A stretch of DNA of 64,000 nt from assembly GCA_021018995.1 (NCBI GenBank), contig CM037586.1:151756060-151820059 (forward strand), given 5' to 3'. The translations under genes were made by a program, and so were the position numbers. This DNA is from Chloranthus sessilifolius. Its lineage: Eukaryota; Streptophyta; Magnoliopsida; Chloranthales; Chloranthaceae. Shown in pieces: positions 36,401-43,409 of this stretch. The notes under the pieces are model-generated. The model saw only the letters and a list, made by a program, of their open reading frames with translations. It did no database searches and had not been told where the DNA came from. Positions within the stretch are counted from its first letter, which is position 1. Every line of letters begins with the position of its first letter.

Positions 36401-39400
36401 CATCGGATTTGAGCAGTTAAAACAAGATTATCCTGAGTGAATTTCAGGGCGGAATACACTGCTATCCTTGAAAATTCGAACAACATCAACTCTGAGTATA
36501 CCCTGTGGATGAGTATTTGTTTAAAGGAAATCGTTTGTGTATCCCTCGCACTTCATTGCGTGACTTCCTCATCTGGGAGTTAATTGCCGGAGGAATTGTC
36601 GGGCATTTTGAGCGAGATAAGACCAATGCGCTCATTGAGGATAGGTTTCATTGGCCTGGCCTTATGAGAGATGTCTCTAGGGTCGTGAAACACTGCCGTA
36701 CATGCTAAGTGACGAAGCAGATTAAGCAGAATACCGGCTTGTACACCTCATTACCCGTGCCACACACTCTATGGCAAGACATCTCTATGGATTTCGTGCT
36801 CGGACTTTCTAAGACTCAACGGAAGCACGATTCCATTTTTGTGGTAGTGGACCGCTTTTTCAAAATGGTCCACTTCATACCTTGTTCAAAAACCTCCGAT
36901 GCAGCTCACATAGTCAAATTATTTTTCGAGGAGGTTGTGCATCTCCATAGGTTACCCAAAATGATTGTGTCGGATCGAGACGTGAAGTTTACTAGTTACT
37001 TACGAAAACTTTATGGCACATGATGGGTACTATGCTCTAATTTTCTTCAGCCTATCATCTTCAAACCGATGGCCAAACGGAAACCACTAATAGGAGCTTA
37101 GGTAATCTTCTCCGTTGTCTTGTTGGTGATCATCCTAGGACTTGGGATTCTACATTGCCTATAGCAGAGTCTGCATACAATAATTCAGTCAATAGGTCCC
37201 TAGCCATGAGTCCTTTTGAGGTCGTACTTGGTCATAGGCCTAGAACACCCATTGATTTAATCCCCATGTTTGCATCCCATCGAGTTTTCGAGTCAGCCAA
37301 TGCATTCGCACAACACATCCATGATTGCATGCCGAAATTAGAAGAAAAAGTAATGCGAGCAATGAACATTACAAGATAATTGTGGATGCTCATAGGCGCT
37401 TCAAAGAATTCAAAGTGGGGGATTATGTGATGGTTCAGATTAGGCCTGAACGATCCCCATCAGGAATGGCAAAGAAACTCCAAGCCCGCGGTGCTGGGCC
37501 TTTTAGAGTTGTGGCAAGAAGCGGGCCTAATGCGTATGTTCTCGAACTTCCACCGGATATAGGGGTCAGCTCTACGTTCAATGTGGAGGACTTAGTTCCT
37601 TTTTCGGCCTCAGCCCCACCCTCCACCAACCCTTTTCAAGCAGCCTCGGGTCCAAATTCCAGCCCCACCCTGTAACCCCTACCATTCCCTTCCCCACGTA
37701 TGCAGAGGGAAGATGAGATCGATGGGATACTTGATGATTTTGCGGTATCCACCCATGGTGGAGGATTTCAGAAATACCTGATTAAGTGGTTGGGAAAGCC
37801 AAACTCCGAGACACACATGGTTAACTGAAGATGAGGTGCGACGCCTGGACTCCGACATACTCTATCGCTATCACGATGCCGCTTCATCGGTGATGAAGCC
37901 TTTTCGGCTTGGGAGAATTGACGGGGACGCCGACATAGTAGACATCGGATACGGATCGTTTGGCGTGTACCGACATAGGAAGAAACGGAATGGAAATCAG
38001 AATCAGGCGTAAAAAGCGAAAATTTCAGAATCAGGCGTAGAGGGCAAAGACGAAATTTTCGTTCGATCGAATACTTATTTCGATCGATCAAAATTTCGCA
38101 GATTGAATTCTCTCGAATTCGAATTTGAAATATCAGGGTTAAAGTTGTCTTTTATTATTTAATTGTTTTAGGATTTTCTTTTATTTTAAGACCTCCTATA
38201 TAAGGTCATTAAGAAAATAATGTAATTAGTTTTTTATTAATGAAAAGAGTTTTTGCTTGTATACTTGAGATGAGCCTCCACAAAGAGTGATTCGTCGCTT
38301 CCCGAGAAGGGTTTGGTGTGAAGCCCCCCCCCCATCTATCTTATATTTATCTCTTACTTTATTTTCTTTCTCTGCTTCTAAATATTTTCATAAACCCGAA
38401 ATCATAAACCCTAGTTTTTTCCTAAATCATTGAACCGATCCAATTCAACAACCGTAGATCCCATTAGAGCTATTAAACCTTTCCGCATCAAATACCCGGA
38501 GAAAACCAGTGACCCCATCATTGAATTGTGAGCGCCCTAATCTAGGAAATATAGAGTTCTACCTCTAGAACCGATCTACACTGCAGACCTAACGGATTTA
38601 GCACATGGACTGGACCTTTCCTGAACCCGAATGCGATCTCTCTCATGGGAAACAAAGAAGCCATAAGGTATTCGCTTTATTTTCAAATTTATTATTCAAT
38701 TTAATTTAAATTAATTTCGACAAATTCATCGCATACACGTAGCTTAGGGTTTGTGCTGCATCACAAACAGGCTGGATTTGGAGCTTTTGTGGAGCAGCCA
38801 TGGAGAAGTTTTAGTGAGAAGCTGTTTCTCGAAGGAATTCCAAAGGAGACTCTGAACTGTTTCACGTGATCATTTAAGTGACCACAGGAGACGAAGTTTT
38901 ACTGAGATAATAAATATCAATAAACTGACCCTCACGAGGTCACTTAAGTGATCATGGGGGGCGGAGTATAAGTAAAGTTACTATATTGGAGTCTAGAGTG
39001 GAGTCTTTAATTAGAAATTAAGTAGGACTCTCCTTTATATATTGTAATTGCACATGATCGAGAATGATGATCGTGAAGTAATTTTATGGAAAATGAGAAA
39101 CGAGAAAGCAAGAGAGAAAAGGAGAGGGCAGAGACTGCTATTTATGTGCTCGAGGCTCTTCAGTCTGCTGCCATGATTCCTTAATCACAAAGCAGATATT
39201 TTCAGGGGACTTTACCCTCGATCTCTCTTGTGTGAGTGTGACTATTGAGTCACAGATCTGAGATTTATTAAAGGTCTTCATCTTTATAATCTCTGCTAAA
39301 AATTAATGCTTTTGAGCCTGCAGACTGTTGTCTTTTCAGACTCAGCTATTGCTGGTCCTGCATTTGTGGGATTCCTCTACATATTATTGGCTGCGGGAAC

Positions 39401-40493
39401 GAAGTTTTTAGGACTGATTCCTGAGATCTTTGGGTGCTTTTTTAAAACTCGTAATATCAAGGATTTGCTGGAATCAATTTACTCTTTTCCGAACATCTAC
39501 TTGTGTTATATCTGTAAATCTATCAGTGTGTGATTGCATATGTTTACTGACTGCTATTACTGATAGAGAATTACTGTGAATCTGACCATTATATGATTTG
39601 CGACTGAAGTCTGACATTGTTGCTAACTAGTATATTTATTGCTACCAAGGAAAAAAAAACATATTAATTTCTGCTATCTTACCTATTGAAAGTTCAGATT
39701 TATTACAGAAATATGTAGGACTATCAGTTATCGCAAGACTCAGCAGAAAAATTGAATCTAAGTGTGGTAGATCAGAGGTTGTTGATACTGTTCGACACTT
39801 ATATAATTTTCTTAATCTCATCTACTTAAACAAAATCTACAGTATTGAGGTTTGGTGTTTCATCACTTACACTCGGGTTGGGTACCTTATACTACTGCAT
39901 CTTTTTAGTACTATAATTCACGTGTTTCTTTGGGAATTTTTAGATGGGTTTCGGGAGTATCATTTTTGTTATGAAATTTTTGATGTGTTGGCAGCAGGAT
40001 GAATGTTTCTGGATCGCCAACATATTTTACGAAATTTTAGATGGGGCTGCAGGATGAATATCTCACACATTAATAGAGGATATAGCCATACAGGGTAACT
40101 GACCCAGTCACTCTCAATTGTGAACAGGCGAATCTCCTTATGCTAGAATGGTCAAATGTGTACTTTCACTGAGTTGCATGCTCATAAATAGCAGTGGACT
40201 ATCCAAGGTTTGACAATTTTAGCATAAGGAGATTGATCTGTTCCATACGGAGGTGTCACTCTGCATTAGACAAATTATTATGGGTTGTGCTTGGGCTATA
40301 TTGTTCATTTTCCATTTTATTTTTTATTTTTATTGATGAGAATTGTTGATTATTAAGATACTAACATTATTGGAGACATGATTTATCTTTCAGAGCAAGC
40401 GCAGACCTTGGATTAGAGGATCGGAACTTAACTGCGTTGGTCTCTGAGAATTTGGAGAAGATGATAAAACGACGGCGAGTCACTTGCATCTGA
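1797..40493 (+). CDS. JMJ24: JMJ24-like JmjC protein with WRC and RING domains (13 coding exons, 974 aa)
   Basis: Reconstructed exons: 1797-2309, 2721-2863, 2998-3097, 3321-3453, 3550-3604, 3714-4458, 12145-12474, 13263-13718, 13817-13889, 14091-14176, 20695-20814, 20906-20976 and 40394-40493 (stop TGA 40491). All use GT-AG, phases agree, and the total is 2925 nt. Order of domains: a plant WRC zinc motif (Cys23, Cys33, Cys44, His47, in [11 protein letters not shown]); a RING-like cluster (Cys189 to Cys244); a second Cys-rich knot (about 314-344); and a C-terminal JmjC domain (about 560-900). The architecture is the plant KDM3/JHDM2 group. Where active members have HxD and a later His, this protein has His667-Ile-Asn669 and Phe872 (GCPFQVRN). 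Two iron ligands are therefore replaced, as reported for Arabidopsis JMJ24, a non-canonical member with RING E3 activity toward CMT3. That makes JMJ24 a better match than IBM1/JMJ25. Expected location is the nucleus. The donors after exons 11 (GTCTGG) and 12 are weak or unusual. Exon 1 could end nine bases later. Transcript evidence would settle exon edges. Confidence 0.88.
2335..2660. repeat. GATAC/TATCGG-rich repeat in JMJ24 intron 1
   Basis: Intron 1 (about 2310-2720) is largely a degenerate repeat with many short CGATAC, TATCGG and GATATTGACTGATAT motifs in both orientations around an A/T-rich centre. It shares vocabulary with the two better-preserved MITEs at 28021-28251 and 62902-63090. 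It is much more diverged, and I cannot identify its ends, so it may be an older or separate family. Confidence 0.35.
4459..5161. other. Start of JMJ24 intron 6: no gene seen
   Basis: The donor GAG|GTATGC follows the codon series ending LDWSE. The stretch to 5161 is AT-rich, with T runs and no recognised domain. It ends at the poly(T) tract that marks the 3' end of a minus-strand LINE. Confidence 0.6.
5496..7705 (-). pseudogene. LINE ORF2 C-terminus (zf-RVT region), tandemly duplicated
   Basis: Two head-to-tail copies of about 1.05 kb: 5580-6630 and 6655-7705. Both encode the post-RT part ([32 protein letters not shown]) and the zf-RVT tail, including [20 protein letters not shown] and the Cys/His cluster CVMCHQHEE…FLHC (left copy, around 5650-5800). 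The right copy has more frame damage. The junction near 6635-6660 repeats CTAAGAATC, which also occurs in the repeat itself, so the duplication probably arose by short-homology recombination or slippage. Confidence 0.8.
7722..10300. mobile_element. Solo LTR (~2.58 kb) of an LTR retrotransposon inside the LINE
   Basis: The segment begins TGTAAGGACCCGACC, ends GGGGTCGTGACA and is flanked by the perfect 5-bp target duplication GGATC (7717-7721 and 10301-10305). Removing it restores the LINE reading frame. There is no internal coding region, primer-binding site or second LTR, so it is a solo LTR left by recombination. The length and the GGACCCGACC / GGTCGTGACA ends recall the long LTRs of Tekay/Del-type Ty3 chromoviruses (inference). 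Inside are a purine tract (about 8440-8577) and two degenerate minisatellites: GTTACCTGAA…GTGTAAATAT units at about 8930-9190 and TCTGGTCTG units at about 9560-9790. Confidence 0.8.
10306..11472 (-). pseudogene. LINE ORF2 reverse transcriptase domain, broken
   Basis: Translated on the minus strand, this shows the non-LTR reverse transcriptase core: [40 protein letters not shown], and the catalytic YADD motif (codons near 10543-10557). The block order is that of plant L1 ORF2. The N-terminal end (…[12 protein letters not shown] near 11470) corresponds to the region just before the RT, so the endonuclease is lost. At least one frame interruption separates the front 60 codons from the rest. Confidence 0.85.
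11510..12144. other. End of JMJ24 intron 6: no gene seen
   Basis: An AT-rich stretch between the LINE and exon 7, with no domain or repeat recognised. It ends with a clean acceptor, CACATGTTGCAG, at 12144. Confidence 0.55.
12751..13076. repeat. AT microsatellites alternating with an identical ~101-bp unit
   Basis: In JMJ24 intron 7. A CACACA/CGCGCA tract leads into (AT)n. Two copies of a unit (about 12803-12903 and 12958-13058), identical by eye, are each followed by (AT)n, giving a 155-bp tandem period. The unit starts GAGAAATGATCATATGACTC and carries CTCGAGTCATGGGAA at both ends of its core. A related terminal motif occurs in a MITE relic in RDR1 intron 1 (57753-57868). The identity implies recent slippage or unequal exchange. 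Confidence 0.8.
14177..15220. other. First part of JMJ24 intron 10: no gene seen
   Basis: AT-rich DNA after the donor CTTCAG|GTGGGG. Short open frames near 14364-14631 have no recognisable content. No repeat ends were found here. Confidence 0.5.
15225..15500 (-). pseudogene. LINE ORF2 3'-end scrap (zf-RVT tail)
   Basis: Minus-strand translation gives [20 protein letters not shown] followed by [20 protein letters not shown]. This is the typical end of the plant LINE zf-RVT domain, where a His/Cys pair is followed by W..L and a V.WVFP-like stretch. Only the last part of ORF2 survives. It lies in JMJ24 intron 10 and is distinct from the LINE in intron 6. Confidence 0.65.
15714..16330. repeat. 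Array of eight degenerate stem-loops separated by (TC)n tracts
   Basis: Eight related units lie at about 15714-15750, 15766-15796, 15863-15894, 15968-16001, 16051-16084, 16171-16202, 16238-16267 and 16298-16329. Each reads roughly GAGACCCACRYAGG, a TCACC-type loop, then the reverse complement YGTGGGTCYC, so each can fold into a hairpin of 9-13 pairs. Pyrimidine tracts (CTCTCT, TTTCTC) of variable length lie between them. Several arms carry paired changes that keep the stem. The open frames through here are low-complexity artefacts. I do not know the function. Confidence 0.75.
16331..17188. repeat. Unclassified element-like stretch with a four-copy tandem repeat
   Basis: A TATAAGTAG box (about 16481) is followed by a leader-like stretch and four degenerate units starting GGGTTGCA at 16599, 16653, 16707 and 16771 (periods 54, 54 and 64). 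Each contains CTTAACACCCATG-like text. The segment at about 16986-17110 resembles one at about 18150-18260 (shared TACCCTC…TTCAGGCCAT, TTAAGG and GGTCTGATCC). A short + strand peptide, [20 protein letters not shown], looks coding-like but I cannot assign it. It may be the remains of an unrecognised retroelement together with the stem-loop array. Confidence 0.4.
17194..18105 (-). mobile_element. Solo LTR, same Ty3/gypsy family as the nested elements downstream
   Basis: A 912-bp segment in reverse orientation (TGACGCAGGACAAGACC … TTGATGTCCCGTCA), bounded by the perfect 5-bp target duplication GTACA (17189-17193 and 18106-18110). Its ends and its TTCGATCGAACG palindrome zone match the LTRs at 25261-26113, 37919-38763, 27684-28985 and 33755-34769. 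No internal coding part remains, which is the usual outcome of LTR-LTR recombination. Confidence 0.88.
18111..19140. other. Unclassified stretch in JMJ24 intron 10
   Basis: It continues the sequence interrupted by the solo LTR. It carries an acidic coding-like scrap near 18805-18860 ([13 protein letters not shown] in one + frame) and the GGTTAAAA/GTTAAAACC repeats at 18440-18530. No recognisable domain. Probably an old retroelement remnant. Confidence 0.35.
19147..20280. repeat. Direct repeat of a ~330-bp unit, first copy split by a MITE
   Basis: The text from about 19147 (CTTTAGAGACTTG, GCCTGTATGAAGCATGG, TTTTGAATCTATGCATG) recurs from about 19957. The following part (GTTCACCTTTGCCAGGAATT, CTCATAATCTC, GTGAAGAATCT), found from 19785, recurs at about 20113-20270. 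The first copy is interrupted by an insertion at 19293-19772; the second is uninterrupted and shows the empty site. Confidence 0.7.
19293..19772. mobile_element. ~480-bp MITE with TGTTACC ends, Mutator-type by target size
   Basis: The insertion starts CAGTGTTACCTTGGCAC and ends CACGTGTCCAGGTAACATT, giving inverted ends of the form (A)RTGTTACCTNGRCAC. It is flanked on both sides by GTATATATA (19284-19292 and 19773-19781), a duplication of about 9 bp. The homologous second repeat copy near 20097-20110 has only one GTATATATA and lacks the insert. The target is AT-rich, so duplication length is uncertain by one or two bases. No transposase is encoded. Confidence 0.65.
20962..21075 (+). repeat. 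Tandem duplication of the exon 12 donor region
   Basis: The end of exon 12 and the start of intron 12 (TAGTGCTTGACACCAAGTAAG…GCTCATTTAT) are repeated about 55 bases downstream (21017 on). The second copy reads TAGTGCTTGGCACCAAGAAAG and lacks the GT of the donor. A (TC)n microsatellite follows. Only the first copy can splice, and its frame (phase 2) fits exon 13. Confidence 0.7.
21411..21920. mobile_element. Foldback MITE (about 21467-21879) between TA/GA and CA microsatellites
   Basis: The left arm starts GTAAAGGTAACCTGGTACCA and the right arm ends AGTACCAGGCTACCTTTACC. The arms remain complementary for roughly 90 bases, including CACATTAG, TTGCTGC and GATCATGTGATTGGGTGCCA-type text. The flanks are (TA)n and (GA)n on the left and (TA)n then CACGCACGCACA on the right, so a TA target duplication cannot be proved. 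It lies near the start of the 19.4-kb intron 12. Confidence 0.7.
22683..24085. repeat. Left copy of a ~1.4-kb direct repeat
   Basis: Matches 25067-25260 plus 38764-39865 over its whole length: GGCTGTTATCGG, CCGAGGCTGTTGAGG, GTCAAACAGGGCTGGATC, CTTTTGAGCCTGC, and the end GTATTGATGTTTGATG…CATCA. The pair could be LTRs of a non-autonomous retroelement (the copies end in CATCA and enclose about 1 kb) or a simple duplication. No primer-binding site or coding domain was found. The flanking 22280-22680 is also unclassified; it includes an unassigned minus-strand open frame of 71 codons. Confidence 0.65.
24086..25066. other. Spacer between the direct repeats, unrecognised
   Basis: About 1 kb with many TCCGATGA/CATCGGA and GATGAAGATC motifs and short open frames on both strands. 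A + frame of 72 codons (24264-24482) is acidic and matches no family I know. If the flanking repeats are LTRs, this would be the internal region of a non-coding element. Confidence 0.4.
25261..26113 (+). repeat. Element A 5' LTR
   Basis: 853 bp, starting TGACGGGGACGCTGACATAG and ending TTTGTCCTGCGTCA. The tRNA-Met primer site follows after a GTTT spacer. It contains GTTCGATCGAATACTTATTT, part of the TCGATCGA palindrome zone seen in all LTRs of this family. Confidence 0.9.
27684..28985 (-). repeat. Element B 3' LTR, enlarged by a MITE
   Basis: 1302 bp against 1015 bp for its partner. Most of the difference is the 231-bp MITE plus its 8-bp duplication at 28021-28259. It carries the TCGATCGA palindrome cluster at about 28615-28850. 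Confidence 0.9.
28021..28251. mobile_element. hAT-type MITE with palindromic GATACGTATC core, copy 1
   Basis: 231 bp with inverted ends CATGGATCAAAAT / ATTTTGATCCATG, flanked by a perfect 8-bp duplication ATTCAATG (28013-28020 and 28252-28259). The partner LTR of element B has the empty site, proving insertion. The interior is built from palindromes such as CCGATACGTATCGG and GGTACATT-AAATGTACC. There is no coding capacity. The 8-bp duplication points to a hAT-superfamily transposase acting in trans. Confidence 0.88.
33755..34769 (-). repeat. Element B 5' LTR
   Basis: 1015 bp, + strand text TGACGCAGGACGGTGCCC … GTCAGCATCCCCGTCA. It shows the empty site of the MITE found in the other LTR (GGATCGATTCAATGGTTTA near 34079-34096). 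It carries the TCGATCGA palindrome cluster at about 34450-34625. Confidence 0.9.
37919..38763 (+). repeat. Element A 3' LTR
   Basis: 845 bp, starting TGACGGGGACGCCGACATAG and ending TTTGTGCTGCATCA, preceded by a short purine stretch GGGAGAAT. Right flank CAAACAGG resumes the host repeat. Confidence 0.9.
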
Positions 40494-41890
40494 ATGGCAT
40501 GTATGTATGCGGTGGTAATTTTGTATTTAGTCGGTATATATATATATATTATCGGCGATGCGAGAAAGAAATTTAATGTAATCATAATTTATTATTATTA
40601 TTATTATTATATTAATATGAATTGCATGGGTATACGTCATTTCACAAACTTGAGCATCAACTCCATGTGCAGATTTTGAGCCTTTTTGCTCACCAGAAAA
40701 TTCGGAACATCTCAACTGTTCCGACCAAGAAGATGCAAATCTAGTCAGAAGGACAGTTTTTTACTGAAAAGAAATGTGTTTCTTTTGAGGAAACGTATCA
40801 AAAGGCGTTTTATACGCAAAAGCATATAAAACATTTCTTTTTCATATAAAACATGTTTTAAACGAAAAAAAATCAATTAAATGTTTTTTCATATGTTTAA
40901 TTACTGCTTATTTCATCCGTACATTCCATTTTTTCCGCCAAAAATTTCCCTTGCCGTTTCCTTTTGGTGACTAGTCATGCAAATGGATGGTTAGTGACAA
41001 TAGGATGCTGATTGTTGATCCACTTGTGACTAGAAAAAACCAGATTGTGCACAACTTCTGTACACTTGTAAGCTCCTGTCATACAAATTTGATCTTTCGG
41101 ACTCGGGACCTCAGTTAGCTGGGTTTGGTTGGGGTAGGGATGAGTTTTAAGTAAAATATATCATATTTGATATGCTTTTTTTTTTTCATAAGATTATTTG
41201 ATGTGCTTTTGAACCAACAAATTCTATTTTACTTTGGTGGTCTTTCCTCATAAAACATAGAAAGCTGGGTTCCAAATCACTCAACCATAGTTTACTTGTT
41301 TTAAGACTAATTCTAAATCTCTAAACTAGTGCAAGTGAATCAGACGGAACCAATCTGCTCGAACCATAGTCACCAAATGGGTGATCGGCAATAATTTGGT
41401 GAAGTTAACATTCGGAGAAATCCGGCAAATCTAGAAAGATCAAGGAAATATTCGGAAGAAAATTCGGTGAGAAAATGTCAAAAAATAAGAATAAAAGATT
41501 TAAAACTATAATTAAAAAATAAAAATAAAATAGAAAGTGAATTTCCAAAAAAGTTGGGAGTTTGTGTGATTAGGTGAATTTGCGAATAATTTAGGGGACC
41601 TTAAATTAGTAAATTATTCACAAAAATTTCAAAAATTCGGCAATTATTGTGACCATCACTCGAACTGGACCAAGCTGAATGATGAACCGGTTTGTGGGTT
41701 GCTCGAGTCCCTACCAAATTGGATAACCCTGGTTTGAACCTGTGAATATAATCAATATATATAAATCTGACCTCTCTATAGATCAACCACCTCCATTCAA
41801 ATCCATCTTTGACTTTGAACAAGATGTTCTCGTATAAATGTCGTCTTTGATTCTTGAGTTGCTTTGGTGTCCAATCTCACCACCATATAA
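40494..41890. other. 3' flank of the JMJ24-like gene: no gene seen
   Basis: Contains the 3'UTR, whose polyadenylation site I could not place, a (TTA)n microsatellite near 40590-40610, AT-rich text with TATAAAACAT repeats at about 40800-40880, and a possible old MITE at about 41385-41665 (GATCGGCAATAATTT / AAATTCGGCAATTATTG). No coding domain. Confidence 0.45.
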
Positions 41891-42215
41891 CTTGTTCGTG
41901 CTCTGTGAAAGCGCCCACGTCCCAAACCTCTTGAAAATTGTTGATTGCTTCGGATTTGGTGTTAGAGATTGTGTCTCACCCCGATCTTACACACAATTGA
42001 TCTTGAGAACATGGCGTACCTATCAAACGGTCAGTTTTTTATTTCATGTATAAGATATTCCCAAAAAATGGCTCTTCAATCATATGACACACATCACGTT
42101 CAAATGTGATTGAGATGAAAAACAATCTTCATCATCTGATCTGAAGCAATCAATGATTTTCAAGAGGTCTGGGACATGGGCACTTTCGAAGAACGCTTGT
42201 GCCCCAAGAGAGGTA
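41891..42215. mobile_element. Foldback repeat downstream of the JMJ24-like gene
   Basis: Arms starting near 41891 (GAAAGCGCCCACGTCCCA, CCTCTTGAAAATTGTTGATT) and ending near 42215 (AATCAATGATTTTCAAGAGG, TGGGACATGGGCACTTTC) are reverse complements over about 100 bases or more. The centre (GAACATGGCGTACC, AACGGTCAGTTTTTTATTTC, AAAAAATGGC) resembles the foldback at 56201-56622, so both are one MITE family. Confidence 0.6.
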
Positions 42216-42229
42216 CCCAAAGTTAAATT

Positions 42230-43400
42230 GAGCACATTACTCACTTTTGCAATTATATATACACATTTCTGAAATTTTGAATTGAGCGTGTAATTATACA
42301 TATGAAATCAAATGAAACAATAGGCTATAGCACAAACTACCTGGTTAAAGGCATTTGGGAACATACTTCCTCTACCCTATCCATCCAAGGCATGTCATAA
42401 AAATTGCTATTTTAAACACAGTTTATCAGATCATATATACCCGCAAGGTTTCTTTTAATATTGCTCATAAGAAGATTCAAGCCATTCTATTACGACAGTT
42501 AATAAAAATAATTCTTCACATCTAACATAAGGTCCATATTTAAGTGCTTCAATTAGAATACACAGTGAATTAGTAGGATGATGTAAATGGTTCAAATAGT
42601 TTGATAATGAGATGAATATAATCATGCAATAGTAAAAAATAATTGTCTCATGAAGAGTATAAGAAAAAATAAGAGATATAAGGTGAGAAATATTTTTAAT
42701 CCAACTACATCTTCGAATCATGTAAATTTTTATTAAATAACAAAGGGAAGTTTATAAAATTGTTTAAACCCAAATATTCAAGTAGACTTCCCGATCGTTC
42801 TACCCAAGAAGATGGTAGTTTTCTCACTAGACTGGTGTAGTTAGCTATTTTTGTCTCTTTCTCATAACTTATAAGTTGTGGAGAATAAAATTTTTGAGTA
42901 TTTTTTAAAAAAATTCTATATATAAAAATAACGAATGAGTGAAATTTGAGAACGACGGTTTTCACTCTACAACTGACTCTATAGCCATTTTCACTGTCCA
43001 CTTAGTAATGACTTTCACACAAGTCGTCCGTGTAATCATTTCTCATGAAAAAAAATAAGGTTCAAAAAAGCTAAAAGTGACTCAATATGAATAAAATCAT
43101 CCAAAGTTAGAACATCACCTTCAAAGAATTTCTTAACTATAAAGTGATGAATTGAAAAGTCACATATGCATGATTTTAAATGTTAATTGACTAAGATACA
43201 TATATGTACACAATGTGATGAAAACCGCCCATGCACTTGAAATTTTATGAATATAAGGAGAAACGTAATATGCATGCAAGACAATAAAACTGATCATATG
43301 ATTGTAAATATAACACACTCATAAACGTTTTTTTTTCAAATCTTTTCAAAAAATATTATTTATGTTATTTTGATTTTTTGTAAAATAAAATAAAAATAAG
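42230..43400. other. AT-rich intergenic stretch, nothing recognised
   Basis: Short open frames only, on both strands, with no domain and no clear repeat ends. Confidence 0.5.
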
Positions 43401-43409
43401 GAGAACACA

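Larger units (their letters stand above)
25261..38763 (+). mobile_element. Element A: Ty3/gypsy LTR retrotransposon with chromodomain, nested host of element B
   Basis: 5' LTR 25261-26113, a primer-binding site matching initiator tRNA-Met (TGGTATCAGAGCC, 26118-26130), gag about 26300-27490 with a CCHC knuckle ([14 protein letters not shown]), then after element B: protease/reverse transcriptase to about 35800, RNase H about 36000-36420, integrase about 36530-37380, a C-terminal chromodomain-like tail about 37740-37870, and the 3' LTR 37919-38763. Ends are TGACGGGG…GCRTCA; the target duplication is CAAAT/CAAAC. Own length is about 6.4 kb. The two LTRs differ by roughly a tenth where compared by eye, so this is an old insertion. 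It is a fossil with many (around ten or more) coding interruptions. Confidence 0.9.
25067..39865. repeat. Right copy of the ~1.4-kb direct repeat, split by a Ty3 element
   Basis: Homology to 22683-24085 runs over 25067-25260, is broken by a 13.5-kb insertion, and resumes at 38764-39865. The unbroken left copy has …GTCAAACAGGGCTGG…, exactly the text split here as GACAAA / CAAACAGGCTGG. That shows the target duplication (CAAA plus one changed base) and the empty site. Confidence 0.7.

Noticed and set aside
1797-40493. Identification as IBM1/JMJ25
   Set aside because: The WRC domain at the N-terminus and the missing iron ligands fit JMJ24 better.
40590-40612. (TTA)n tract as a LINE tail
   Set aside because: No LINE sequence adjoins it; it is a plain microsatellite in the 3' flank.
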